A stretch of 64,000 nucleotides of DNA from contig NZ_CAMFKM010000003.1 of assembly GCF_945957355.1 (NCBI RefSeq), positions 1-64,000 on the forward strand, written 5' to 3'. Below, in pieces: positions 54,339 to 61,557 of the stretch (position 1 is its first letter; every line of letters begins with the position of its first letter). The DNA is from an uncultured Reyranella sp. Its GTDB lineage: Bacteria > Pseudomonadota > Alphaproteobacteria > Reyranellales > Reyranellaceae. The notes beneath the pieces were generated by a model that was not told the DNA's origin, ran no database searches, and was given only the letters and a program-made list of their open reading frames with translations. A program made the translations under genes and the position numbers.

Positions 54339-55080
54339 GCCACCACCGGACCACCAGAGCTCGCGCGCGACCTCTAGGGGCCGGGGCCTCGAGCGGCTGG
54401 CTGCTCGACCGGCGGCGATCTTCGCCATGGTGCTGTTCGTCTTGGTCGCGATGTCGGCCGGCGCGGCGATGGAGCACGATCCCTACAGCGACTGGAGGCA
54501 GCCCGGCAGCGGGCATAGCTGCTGCAACAGAATGGCGCCGGACCGATCGACGAGCGACTGCCGGCCGATACGGGCGCGGCTCGACGGGAATGGCGTCTGG
54601 TGGGTGTTGCTCGATACCGGATGGAAGCCGGTGCCGCGCGCGAGGATCCTGCACCAGGCCTCGCCCGATCTCAGCAGCCACGTCTGCGCCAACCTGACGA
54701 CCGAAGAGATCTACTGCTTTGTGCCGGGCCCGCAGGGGTCCTGCCGCTGCACGACAAGGCGATGCCGGTGCTGATTCGCACGAAGGACGAGGCAGAGCAG
54801 TGGCTCGAGGCGCCGGCCGCGTCTCGATCCCGGACTCCGCGATCCAGCGTTGCATCGCCTCGGCCTGCGCCGCGGTTGCGAAGCCATAGAGGCGGAACTC
54901 GATATCGGCGGGTGCCCAGCCGGCGACGGCATACCATCCGGTCGGTCCGGCGATGCGGTCGGCGGCGGCCTTCAGCTCGGCCTGGTCGGCCGGGCGGAAC
55001 GGCTCTGTACGGTGCAGGCGGGCGACGTGGGGCAGGGCCTTCACGCGAGCGGCGTGGCTGTTCGTACTGCGGCGGGCCAT
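54316..55080 (-). CDS. Hypothetical protein, native N-terminal part with read-through tail
   Basis: The first 90 residues (VKALPHVARLHRTEPFRPAD, WYAVAGWAPADIEFRLYGF, AMQRWIAESGIETRP) look like a genuine small alphaproteobacterial protein. Beyond that the frame stays open through the antisense of the secreted protein gene and reads as low-complexity Arg/Ala sequence. The native stop was probably lost by a rearrangement near 54780-54800. The start is one base after the stop of the gene at 55082. Confidence 0.4.
   Translation of the reverse strand: MARRSTNSHAARVKALPHVARLHRTEPFRPADQAELKAAADRIAGPTGWYAVAGWAPADIEFRLYGFATAAQAEAMQRWIAESGIETRPAPRATALPRPSCESAPASPCRAAAGPLRARHKAVDLFGRQVGADVAAEIGRGLVQDPRARHRLPSGIEQHPPDAIPVEPRPYRPAVARRSVRRHSVAAAMPAAGLPPVAVGIVLHRRAGRHRDQDEQHHGEDRRRSSSQPLEAPAPRGRARALVVRWWLSRQDAG
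54427..54774 (+). CDS. Small secreted hypothetical protein with altered C-terminus
   Basis: The 115-residue product has a short signal sequence (MVLFVLVAMSAGAAM), then DPYSDWRQPGSGHSCCNRM, PVPRARILHQASPDLSSHVC and EEIYCFVPGPQGS. This matches a cysteine-containing secreted family I have seen in rhizobial genomes. After FVPGPQG the tail (SCRCTTRRCRC) looks unnatural, as if a deletion or frameshift changed the end. It overlaps a minus-strand gene in antisense. Confidence 0.55.
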   Translation: MVLFVLVAMSAGAAMEHDPYSDWRQPGSGHSCCNRMAPDRSTSDCRPIRARLDGNGVWWVLLDTGWKPVPRARILHQASPDLSSHVCANLTTEEIYCFVPGPQGSCRCTTRRCRC

Positions 55081-55081
55081 G

Positions 55082-55360
55082 CTACAGGCCCCAGAAGCCG
55101 GGCAGGGCGCGATAGTCGCCGGTCTCGACGACCCAGCTGTTGAACGGGCCGGCCAGCGCGACCCGGGCCTGGCCGACGATCGTGAACGCGCCGTCGCCGT
55201 CCTCGGTCTCCTGGCCGATTATGAGGCGATCGAGCCCGCACTGCAGGGTGGTGAAGCCGACCAGATGGCGCCGGCTGGTGACCTGGTCATAGACCGGCGA
55301 CCAGCCGGACGGGTGCCACGAATCGAAGTCGGTGAAGGCGGCGGAAGGCGCGTCGAGCAT
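55082..55360 (-). CDS. Hypothetical protein, 92 residues
   Basis: ATG 55360 gives MLDAPSAAFTDFDSWHPSGW and a compact beta-rich sequence (LVGFTTLQCGLDRLIIGQET) ending ALPGFWGL. GAGGA lies upstream. It is followed after one base by the next minus-strand gene. No family was recognised. It is the last gene before the tRNA-proximal att site. Confidence 0.55.
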   Translation of the reverse strand: MLDAPSAAFTDFDSWHPSGWSPVYDQVTSRRHLVGFTTLQCGLDRLIIGQETEDGDGAFTIVGQARVALAGPFNSWVVETGDYRALPGFWGL

Positions 55361-55439
55361 GGGGAGGTCCTCGTCCAAACGGGAGGAGAACGATATAGGA
55401 ACTTGTCCCCCAATCTTCCCCCACCACCCGGGCATTTCG

Positions 55440-55459
55440 GTGCCGTTTCGTGCCGTTTC
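55440..55459. repeat. Tandem GTGCCGTTTC repeats next to the right att site
   Basis: Two perfect 10-base copies are directly adjacent, 28 bases to the left of the right-hand 91-bp repeat. Short tandem sites of this kind beside an att core are often arm-type binding sites for tyrosine integrases. No such pair was seen at the left end. Confidence 0.5.
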
Positions 55460-55486
55460 ACGACACTTATCCACACGTCCCCGGCG

Positions 55487-55577
55487 AGCCAGGAACCGCG
55501 AAAAGTCTTTGTTTATCAGGGGTTAAGCCTGGCGCTCCCTACGGGATTCGAACCCGTGTTTTAGCCTTGAGAGGGCC
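55487..55577. repeat. Right attachment-type repeat overlapping tRNA-Glu
   Basis: This 91-bp sequence matches 36844-36934 with three differences and overlaps the 3' two thirds of the intact tRNA-Glu gene. It is the proximal att site of the island. Confidence 0.9.
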
Positions 55578-55605
55578 ACGTCCTAGGCCTCTAGACGAAG
55601 GGAGC
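55530..55605 (-). tRNA. tRNA-Glu (CTC anticodon)
   Basis: On the minus strand a complete cloverleaf can be read. The acceptor stem is GCTCCCT with AGGGAGC, followed by discriminator G and an encoded CCA. The T arm carries GGTTCGAATCC. The anticodon loop is CTCTCAA, so the anticodon is CTC, decoding GAG (Glu). The D-arm region TTCGTCTAGAGGCCTAGGAC matches tRNA-Glu. The length is 76 with CCA. It is the integration site of the island to its left. Confidence 0.93.
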
Positions 55606-55661
55606 ATAGGGCCAGAGGCGGACTGATAGTCGAATGGCCGCGCCGACGCAACCCCGCTCGT

Positions 55662-56666
55662 TCAGCCGGGCTTCCGGCCGGCGATCCGCGACAGGACGCC
55701 GGGGACGAAGGGGTGGACGGCCACGTCGGCGAAGCCTGCACCCTGCAGGTACCCCTTCACCTCCGATTCGGTGTGGGCGAGGCCGGTGCTGTTCTGGATG
55801 GCCTCGTTCAGGCCCCACAGCGCAGCCGAGAGGGGGCCGCTGCGGTCGTCGTGCAGGGTCTCGCCGATCAGATGCATCTCGCCGCCCGGGACGAGGGCCT
55901 CAAAGGCCTTGGCGACGACCCGGCGGATCAGGGCGGGCTCGTATTGCGGCAGGTTGCTCGCCATGACGACGACATCGACGCCCTGCGGGAAGGCGGTCTC
56001 GGTGAAGTCGCCGGGCAGGATGCTGACGCGGTCGTCCGCGCCGTTGGCTTCGATATATTCCTTGGCCACCACGGTAACCGGCGGCAGGTCGAGCACGATC
56101 GCCTTCAGGCCGGGATAGGTCTTCGTGGCGACGATGCTGTAGGCGCCGGAGCCGCCACCGAGATCGAGCATCATTTTGCGGCCCGAGAGGTCGACGCTGC
56201 GGCTGAACAGGCGGGCGGCGCCCATGCCGATCGAATAGGTCGCGGCGTGATAGCGCCTTGCGTCCTCGACGGTGAAGTCCACGTAGGCGCCCAGCCGGTT
56301 CTCCTGGCTGTCGCGCAGCCGCTCGGAGAGCTCGCCGAACGCCTTCCAGCGTGGCTTGGTGAACAGGATCCACGGACCCGCGTAGCGCTCGCCGTCCTTC
56401 ACCAGGAAGCGCTGGACGTCGGGCGCGTTGGTGAATCGTTCGCCGTCGCGGGACAGCAAGGTCATGGCGGCCAGCACGGTCAGCAGCCGCTCGGCGTTGC
56501 GCTCGGAGAGGCCGACGGCCTTCGCGACGGTCGGGATGGTGTCATGTCCATGGGCGATCGCGGTGAAGATCTCCAGTTCGACCGCGGCCATCAGCGCGGC
56601 ACTCTCCCAATAGGCCTGGGCGATCTTCTGCAACCGTGTCGTGTCGAGGCGTTGGCTTCCGGTCAT
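55662..56666 (-). CDS. SAM-dependent O-methyltransferase (COMT-like)
   Basis: The 334-residue protein has an N-terminal winged-helix dimerisation domain (VGLSERNAERLLTVLAAMTL) and a C-terminal methyltransferase domain with MMLDLGGGSGAYSIVATK and the acidic residue in IVLDLPPV. This is the plan of acetylserotonin/caffeic-acid-type O-methyltransferases. GGAGGAAACGCCAGA is the ribosome binding region. The substrate is unknown. It is divergent from the class II aldolase gene. Confidence 0.88.
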   Translation of the reverse strand: MTGSQRLDTTRLQKIAQAYWESAALMAAVELEIFTAIAHGHDTIPTVAKAVGLSERNAERLLTVLAAMTLLSRDGERFTNAPDVQRFLVKDGERYAGPWILFTKPRWKAFGELSERLRDSQENRLGAYVDFTVEDARRYHAATYSIGMGAARLFSRSVDLSGRKMMLDLGGGSGAYSIVATKTYPGLKAIVLDLPPVTVVAKEYIEANGADDRVSILPGDFTETAFPQGVDVVVMASNLPQYEPALIRRVVAKAFEALVPGGEMHLIGETLHDDRSGPLSAALWGLNEAIQNSTGLAHTESEVKGYLQGAGFADVAVHPFVPGVLSRIAGRKPG

Positions 56667-56740
56667 TCTGGCGTTTCCTCCATTGTTGCCCGAGCATAGC
56701 GCGCAGGCCTAAGCTTCGTCGCCGCCGCTGGAGGACCGCC

Positions 56741-57544
56741 ATGGACATGCCGATCGCTTCCGACCTGCCGCTCACCGGCATCGACGTGCATTCCCTGCCG
56801 CCAGCCGACGGCGAATGGGTGCTGCGCCGCCAATTGGCCGCGGCTTACCGGCTGGTGGACCATTTCGGCTGGACCGAGCTGATCTATGGCCATCTCACCG
56901 CGCGGGTGCCGGGCGAGGCGCCGCACTTCCTGATCAATCCCTATGGGTTGAACTACGACGAGGTGACGGCCTCGAACCTGGTCAAGATCGACCTCGACGG
57001 GAAGATCGTCGAGCCGAGCCCCTATCCTGTGAACTATGCCGGCTTCGTGATCCACTCGGCGGTGCACATGGCCCATGCCGAGCGCCACAAGGTGGTGATG
57101 CACACGCACACGCGCGCGGGCATGGCGGTCTGCGCGCTGAAGGACGGGTTGCTGCCGGTGTCGATGGTCGCCACCGCCTTCCATGGCAAGCTCTCGTACC
57201 ACGACTATGAAGGCCCCAGCCTCGACCTCGACGAGCGCGCGCGCCTGCTGGCGAACCTCGGCGACAACCAGGCGATGATGCTGCGCAACCATGGGCTCCT
57301 GACCACGGGCCGTTCGGTACCCGAGGCGTTCCTCCGGCTCTACCGCCTGGAGCGCGCCTGCCAGATCCAGCTCGATGCGGCCGCCGCCGGGACGCTCAAC
57401 GTGCTGGGCGACAATCTGGCGGCCAAGTCGGGCGCCGACATGGACCGCTTCTCCGAGATGGAATCCGCGGTGGGCATCGGCGACCTGGAATTCGCGGCGC
57501 TGGTTCGCAAGCTCGACAAGGTCGACACCGGCTGGCGCCACTGA
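56741..57544 (+). CDS. Class II aldolase/adducin family protein
   Basis: The 267-residue product starts at ATG 56741 after GGAGGACCGCC. Family features are FGWTELIYGHLTARVPG, the metal-binding histidines in HTHTRAGMAVCALKDG and the third His in MLRNHGLLTTGRSVPEAF. Enzymes of this group act on fuculose- or ribulose-type phosphates, or have lost lyase activity. The substrate cannot be told. Confidence 0.88.
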   Translation: MDMPIASDLPLTGIDVHSLPPADGEWVLRRQLAAAYRLVDHFGWTELIYGHLTARVPGEAPHFLINPYGLNYDEVTASNLVKIDLDGKIVEPSPYPVNYAGFVIHSAVHMAHAERHKVVMHTHTRAGMAVCALKDGLLPVSMVATAFHGKLSYHDYEGPSLDLDERARLLANLGDNQAMMLRNHGLLTTGRSVPEAFLRLYRLERACQIQLDAAAAGTLNVLGDNLAAKSGADMDRFSEMESAVGIGDLEFAALVRKLDKVDTGWRH

Positions 57545-57547
57545 CGA

Positions 57548-58015
57548 TCACTTGAGTTTGTAGAGCGCCTTGAGGGAGCCGCTGGGCGCCTTGATGTCGG
57601 CGATGCGCCAGCCTGCGGGCGTTCTCACGAGCTCCAGCACGATCCGTTTGGCTTCGTCGAAATTCTGGAACGATACCCGGGCCGTCGCGGTATCGCTGTC
57701 CGTCGTCACATCGATCGAGAGCTTCGATATTTCCCAGTCCTGGGCATCGATGAAGGGGTCGCCGTTCAGGGTCGGCACCTCGTTCCGGCGTCTGGCTTCG
57801 CGATTGTCGCGATCGATGGCCTCGGCAAGGGCCGGAACGAAGAACCGCGCGACATTGCCGTAAGGCTGTCCCTGGAAACCTTTGGCGAGATACGGCTGGT
57901 AGAGATTCTCCACGAAGGCCTGCGCAGTTGCCTGGGCCATCGCGTCGGTCCCGCTCAGACAGGTCGCGATCCCGCCACCCAGCAGGAAGCGGCGGCTCAA
58001 TGTGTTGGAGTTCAA
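57548..58015 (-). CDS. DUF3828-like exported protein
   Basis: TTG 58015 with AGGAGG at ideal spacing gives 155 residues beginning MNSNTLSRRFLLGGGIATCL, a twin-arginine-like signal. The mature part has ENLYQPYLAKGFQGQPYGNV and ends VRTPAGWRIADIKAPSGSLK, as in small periplasmic DUF3828 proteins. The stop is four bases from the convergent aldolase stop. The function is unknown. Confidence 0.72.
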   Translation of the reverse strand: MNSNTLSRRFLLGGGIATCLSGTDAMAQATAQAFVENLYQPYLAKGFQGQPYGNVARFFVPALAEAIDRDNREARRRNEVPTLNGDPFIDAQDWEISKLSIDVTTDSDTATARVSFQNFDEAKRIVLELVRTPAGWRIADIKAPSGSLKALYKLK

Positions 58016-58032
58016 GTCTTCCTCCTGCCGGA

Positions 58033-58866
58033 CTATGTGCTGAAGGTCGTACGGTCAGTACCCGAGTAGAGGGCCTTGGCCGATCGCTCGACGGCCTCGC
58101 GGTGGGTGGCGAGAGCCTCGGCGTCCAGATCGGCCTTCGGGGCCGGCTCGGGATCGAAGTGCCCATAGGGGTCGTGTCCGCGAACCAGGGTTGCCGAATC
58201 GCGCACCTTGAGCTGGCGGACGTGGGGCGGGATGTAGCGCAGGGCCAGGCCGATGCGTCGGTCATCGGTGGTATTCGGCCCCAACGCGTGGGCCAGCAGC
58301 ACATGGTGGAGGGACATCTCGCCGGCCTTCAGCGGGACGTCGACTCCGGCGCCCTCGGGCACATCGACGGCGATCTCCTGGCCGCGGCTCAGGAGATTGT
58401 TCTCGTCAAACGTATCGCGGTGCTCGAGCTGCTTCCCGAGATGGCTGCCCGGCCAGAACCGCATCGCGCCGCTCTCGACGGGCGCGTCGGCAAAGGCCAC
58501 CCAGGCGGTGATCACCTCATCGGTGCTGAGGCCCCAATAGGTCGCATCCTGGTGCCACGACACGAAGGAGGACGACCGCGCTTCCTTGATGAAGAAGGTG
58601 CTGCTCCAGCAGAGGATATCCGGCCCGATGACATCCTCCACCGCATCGAGGATGGCGGGGTGCCGCGCGAGTTCGTTGGCCCAGGTGAAGAGCAGATGCA
58701 CCTTGTGCCGCATGTTTCCGGCGATCGGTCCGCCTGTCGCGCGTTCGTGCGCCTCCAGGCGGTTGCGGCAGGCGCGCGCCTCCGCGGCGGAGAGGACGCG
58801 AACCGGAAAGTGAAAGCCGTCGCGGCGGTAACGCGAGACTTCGTCGGCATTGAGACGCGTGTTCAT
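58033..58866 (-). CDS. Phytanoyl-CoA dioxygenase (PhyH) family protein
   Basis: This 277-residue Fe(II)/2-oxoglutarate oxygenase has the HxD pair in WHQDATYWG, a distal His in HHVLLAHALGPN and the 2-oxoglutarate Arg in DRRIGLALRY. Members hydroxylate varied small molecules, and the substrate is unknown here. It overlaps the downstream 391-residue gene by four bases (ATGA order), so this minus-strand run is co-transcribed. Confidence 0.9.
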   Translation of the reverse strand: MNTRLNADEVSRYRRDGFHFPVRVLSAAEARACRNRLEAHERATGGPIAGNMRHKVHLLFTWANELARHPAILDAVEDVIGPDILCWSSTFFIKEARSSSFVSWHQDATYWGLSTDEVITAWVAFADAPVESGAMRFWPGSHLGKQLEHRDTFDENNLLSRGQEIAVDVPEGAGVDVPLKAGEMSLHHVLLAHALGPNTTDDRRIGLALRYIPPHVRQLKVRDSATLVRGHDPYGHFDPEPAPKADLDAEALATHREAVERSAKALYSGTDRTTFST

Positions 58867-60038
58867 GGATTCCCTCCTGCTAGGGGAGGCGGACCGCGCT
58901 GCTCGGCGGCACGCATCCCCTCCCTGGGCGCCTTCTTCGGCTTCCTGGCGAGAAACGCCTCGGCCCGCCGCAAGGCATAGACTAGGCGTCTGTTGTCGGT
59001 CTGGGCGACCTGCTCGGGGAACTCGGTCTTGATCAATTCGAGATAGGCTCGTGCCGCCACCCGGCCCTGGAGCTTTCGGATCAGACGCACCTTCGAGAGC
59101 GCCATGAAGAAGCGGCGGGCAGGATCGGCGGAGCGTTGCATCGCAATGCTGGCAAGGCGCAGCTGTTCGGCCGGCGGCACGTCGTTCTCAAGCCCGTCCA
59201 GGACGCCCTGGGGTATCTGCTTCGTGCACAGGAAAACGGCGCTGGAGCCGATTTCGCCGACGAACTCGAAATAGTCCGCCAGGGCTTCCTGATGGGTCTT
59301 GATCCAGGGCAGCTCCTCGAAGAAGTAGTCCTGGTGAACCACCAGCGAACGCCCGGGGATCAGCTTCGAATGGAACCGCTGAAAGGCGCGAAGGCTGAGG
59401 GCGGGCGTCTTGAGAATGTCCAGGAACAGGATTTCCACCGGACATTCGATGTCGGTGGCGTCCATGAAGTCGCCGATGCGAAGATCGACGAGGTCCTCCA
59501 CGGGGGCGATGTTGCGGCGCAGTTCGGATTCGAACGACTCGCCCTGGGCGGCGGAAAAGGCGAGGCCGTGTCTCTCGAAGAAGTCCGGCATGTTGGGGTT
59601 CACGATCGCCCTCTCGTACGAAACGATCGGCTGTGGCCACTTCCCGATGATCTCCTGCCGGTGAGGGTTCGAGCGAAAGCCTTCGCCGAAGCAGCGTGTC
59701 GATGCGCCGAGGAAAATCCCGGCGTCCACGATGATGCCCTTGCCGGCGTAGTACCGGTTGGCCAGCCCGAATAGAAACTGCCTCTCCGCCATGGACATCA
59801 TGGACGGCGTTTCGAGGCAGGATGGCGGCAGCGGACTCACCAGCGGTGCGAAGGCGGCATTCAACCGGATCGTCTGCAACGGCCTGGCGGGCGTCAGAAT
59901 TTCGACCTCGGTAGACCGGGCCAGCTGTCGATCGGTCCGCACCGTCGTGGCGACCGCCGCCATTTTCCCCAGGATCTGTTTCGCCCCGTACAATAACGCC
60001 ATGATCGCTCCCGGGCCGATGTTACCCGAAGGAGACAC
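58863..60038 (-). CDS. Methyltransferase-like (Rossmann) protein, 391 residues
   Basis: The protein contains GIIVDAGIFLGASTRCFGEG, a glycine-poor version of the SAM-binding loop, and later CPVEILFLDILKTPALSLRA with the downstream LVVHQDYFFEELPWI. This order is seen in TylF/macrocin O-methyltransferase-type proteins. The C-terminal 100 residues are helical and basic. The start may be 60038 or 60002. The function is unproven. Confidence 0.55.
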   Translation of the reverse strand: MSPSGNIGPGAIMALLYGAKQILGKMAAVATTVRTDRQLARSTEVEILTPARPLQTIRLNAAFAPLVSPLPPSCLETPSMMSMAERQFLFGLANRYYAGKGIIVDAGIFLGASTRCFGEGFRSNPHRQEIIGKWPQPIVSYERAIVNPNMPDFFERHGLAFSAAQGESFESELRRNIAPVEDLVDLRIGDFMDATDIECPVEILFLDILKTPALSLRAFQRFHSKLIPGRSLVVHQDYFFEELPWIKTHQEALADYFEFVGEIGSSAVFLCTKQIPQGVLDGLENDVPPAEQLRLASIAMQRSADPARRFFMALSKVRLIRKLQGRVAARAYLELIKTEFPEQVAQTDNRRLVYALRRAEAFLARKPKKAPREGMRAAEQRGPPPLAGGNP

Positions 60039-60065
60039 CGTCTTGCCGGCCGGTGCAACTCGGTC

Positions 60066-61031
60066 TCAGAAAAGGTGCAGGAACACGAAAACCATCGCCG
60101 CGTAGGCCGCCGAGATGAAGGCGGCACCCAGGAGGTTGATGCGCACCTGCCGGCCGGGCGCGGGACGCAGCCACCATCCGAAGCGACCGGCGACCCAAGG
60201 CACGAGGAAGCCCGTCAGCCCCACGCTGACGATGTTGCCGAGGAAGAGGGAGGCCGCGAAGGGCAGGCCGAACAGGCGGTCGAGCAGCGGCGTGCCCACG
60301 AAGTGCCCGAACAGGAACACGATCGGGTAGAGCATCAGCAGGACGAGCATGTCCATCTTCCACACCGGCAGCGGTCCATCCGCGGCGGCGGCGTCCCGGA
60401 ACCACTGCTCGAATCCCGAGCTGGCGGTGCGCGCGTGGGTTTCCTCGGTGAGCGGCTCCGCTTCCGCGATCAGGGCCTGGCGAACGGGCGAATTGAGCCA
60501 GGCCTTGAGGTTGGCCTCGGTATCGAAGCGCAGGATGGCGATGAAATCCTCCTGTACGCCCGGCACGGGAGGCTCGAAGCGATAACCCTGAAGTCCCGGC
60601 GCCCTGGATTGTGCGGCCGCGATCTTGCGGACCCAGGCAAGGTACTCCGCTTCCTTGCCGGGTTTGACCCGGGTGGAAATGATGGTGGAGACGGGTGCTG
60701 GCCCGATGCCGCTGGCCTCGTCCTGGACGATATGCACGTCGTCGCGGCCGACCAGCATCGGCGCGGCGCCCGCGATGCGCTTTTGGCGTTCGGCCGATCC
60801 CAGCCAGCGCTGGGCGTCCGCCAGGCTGGCGAAGCGCTGCAGGATGACCCAATCGACCTGGAGAGGCGGGTTGGGCGGCAGGAGCCGCTGCTCGAGGAAG
60901 CCGGCAAACTGGCTGATGGTGCTGCTGGTCTCACCCTGCCAGCGGGCGAACTCCTCGTTATGCTCTGGCCGCACGCGTGTCTGCGTGACGATGGTGACGC
61001 TGGGCGCAGGGTTGGGCACGTCGGTCTTCAC
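60066..61031 (-). CDS. Antibiotic biosynthesis monooxygenase-domain membrane protein
   Basis: The product carries two ABM-type ferredoxin-like repeats (TIVTQTRVRPEHNEEFARWQ and later TIISTRVKPGKEAEYLAWVR) followed by three hydrophobic segments (VLLMLYPIVFLFGHFVG, FLGNIVSVGLTGFLVPWV and AAFISAAYAAMVFVFLHL). GTG 61031 gives 321 residues. The frame is open to 61226, but that part looks non-coding. ABM proteins often scavenge reactive intermediates. The membrane fusion is known in other proteobacteria. Confidence 0.75.
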   Translation of the reverse strand: MKTDVPNPAPSVTIVTQTRVRPEHNEEFARWQGETSSTISQFAGFLEQRLLPPNPPLQVDWVILQRFASLADAQRWLGSAERQKRIAGAAPMLVGRDDVHIVQDEASGIGPAPVSTIISTRVKPGKEAEYLAWVRKIAAAQSRAPGLQGYRFEPPVPGVQEDFIAILRFDTEANLKAWLNSPVRQALIAEAEPLTEETHARTASSGFEQWFRDAAAADGPLPVWKMDMLVLLMLYPIVFLFGHFVGTPLLDRLFGLPFAASLFLGNIVSVGLTGFLVPWVAGRFGWWLRPAPGRQVRINLLGAAFISAAYAAMVFVFLHLF

Positions 61032-61284
61032 GACTGCGGCATGTCGGCGTAGGCCGGGATGCGTCGTGCCCCACGGCCGAATGATCGTGGATTGGGCGAG
61101 GTGAGGGCCGTGGCGGCGATGGCGCCGTTCGGCAGATGTCGCCTGGACAATCCTGTCTCTGCTGAACGATGCTGCTCTGGCCCGTCCAGCCCTGAAATTC
61201 TTGCCACCCTGTACTTCCCAAACCATCTCCCCGGGAGAGAGATTAGCAGTTCCGGGGACGGCGGGCAGGTTGCGGCCGGAAGGC

Positions 61285-61467
61285 CTACTTCGTGAGGATC
61301 AGCTTCTCCGATGCGGTCACTCGCAGCCTGTAGGTACTGGCGCCGTGACGGATAAGCAGTTCACGGCGGCCGGCCATGAGCTGGCTGCTTTCGATGCTGT
61401 CGGCGTCGCGCTCGGTCTTTACGCGGGAAGCGTCACCTGCAGAATGCAACTGCATCATCTGACTCAT
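61285..61467 (-). CDS. hemP: Hemin uptake protein HemP
   Basis: HemP is a small protein of heme/iron uptake loci. ATG 61467 gives 60 residues with the family C-terminus RRELLIRHGASTYRLRVTAS followed by EKLILTK. GCGAGGCGACG lies upstream. The frame extends to 61530 but without a better start. No heme receptor is adjacent within the window. A Fur-like operator lies just upstream. Confidence 0.85.
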   Translation of the reverse strand: MSQMMQLHSAGDASRVKTERDADSIESSQLMAGRRELLIRHGASTYRLRVTASEKLILTK

Positions 61468-61487
61468 CGTCGCCTCGCTTGGTTTAT

Positions 61488-61508
61488 TGCAAGTCATTCG
61501 CATTTGCA
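61488..61508 (-). promoter_or_regulatory. Fur-like operator upstream of hemP
   Basis: TGCAAGTCATTCGCA (61488-61502) is a 7-1-7 inverted repeat, and a second half TTTGCA follows. It begins 21 bases upstream of the hemP start, where iron-responsive Fur would block transcription. The match is by eye to the general Fur pattern. Confidence 0.55.
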
Positions 61509-61557
61509 TATTAAACGACAGCAATGTCAATGGTGAAGCGAAGCGAGAGAAGCGATT

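Larger units (their letters stand above)
36844..55577. mobile_element. Genomic island integrated in tRNA-Glu(CTC)
   Basis: The element is bounded by 91-bp direct repeats (36844-36934 and 55487-55577) differing at three positions, each covering the 3' part of tRNA-Glu plus downstream flank. The intact tRNA is kept at the right end. Near the left repeat are a decayed tyrosine integrase and a second, broken tRNA copy. The island holds a lower-GC phage-like block, a host-GC lysis cassette and cargo genes. No intact integrase, terminase, portal or capsid gene was found, so it is defective and looks composite. Confidence 0.85.

Noticed and set aside
36844..55577. Insertion sequences or transposases in the island
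   Set aside because: No transposase-like product or paired terminal inverted repeats with target duplications were found. The only recombinase is the decayed integrase.
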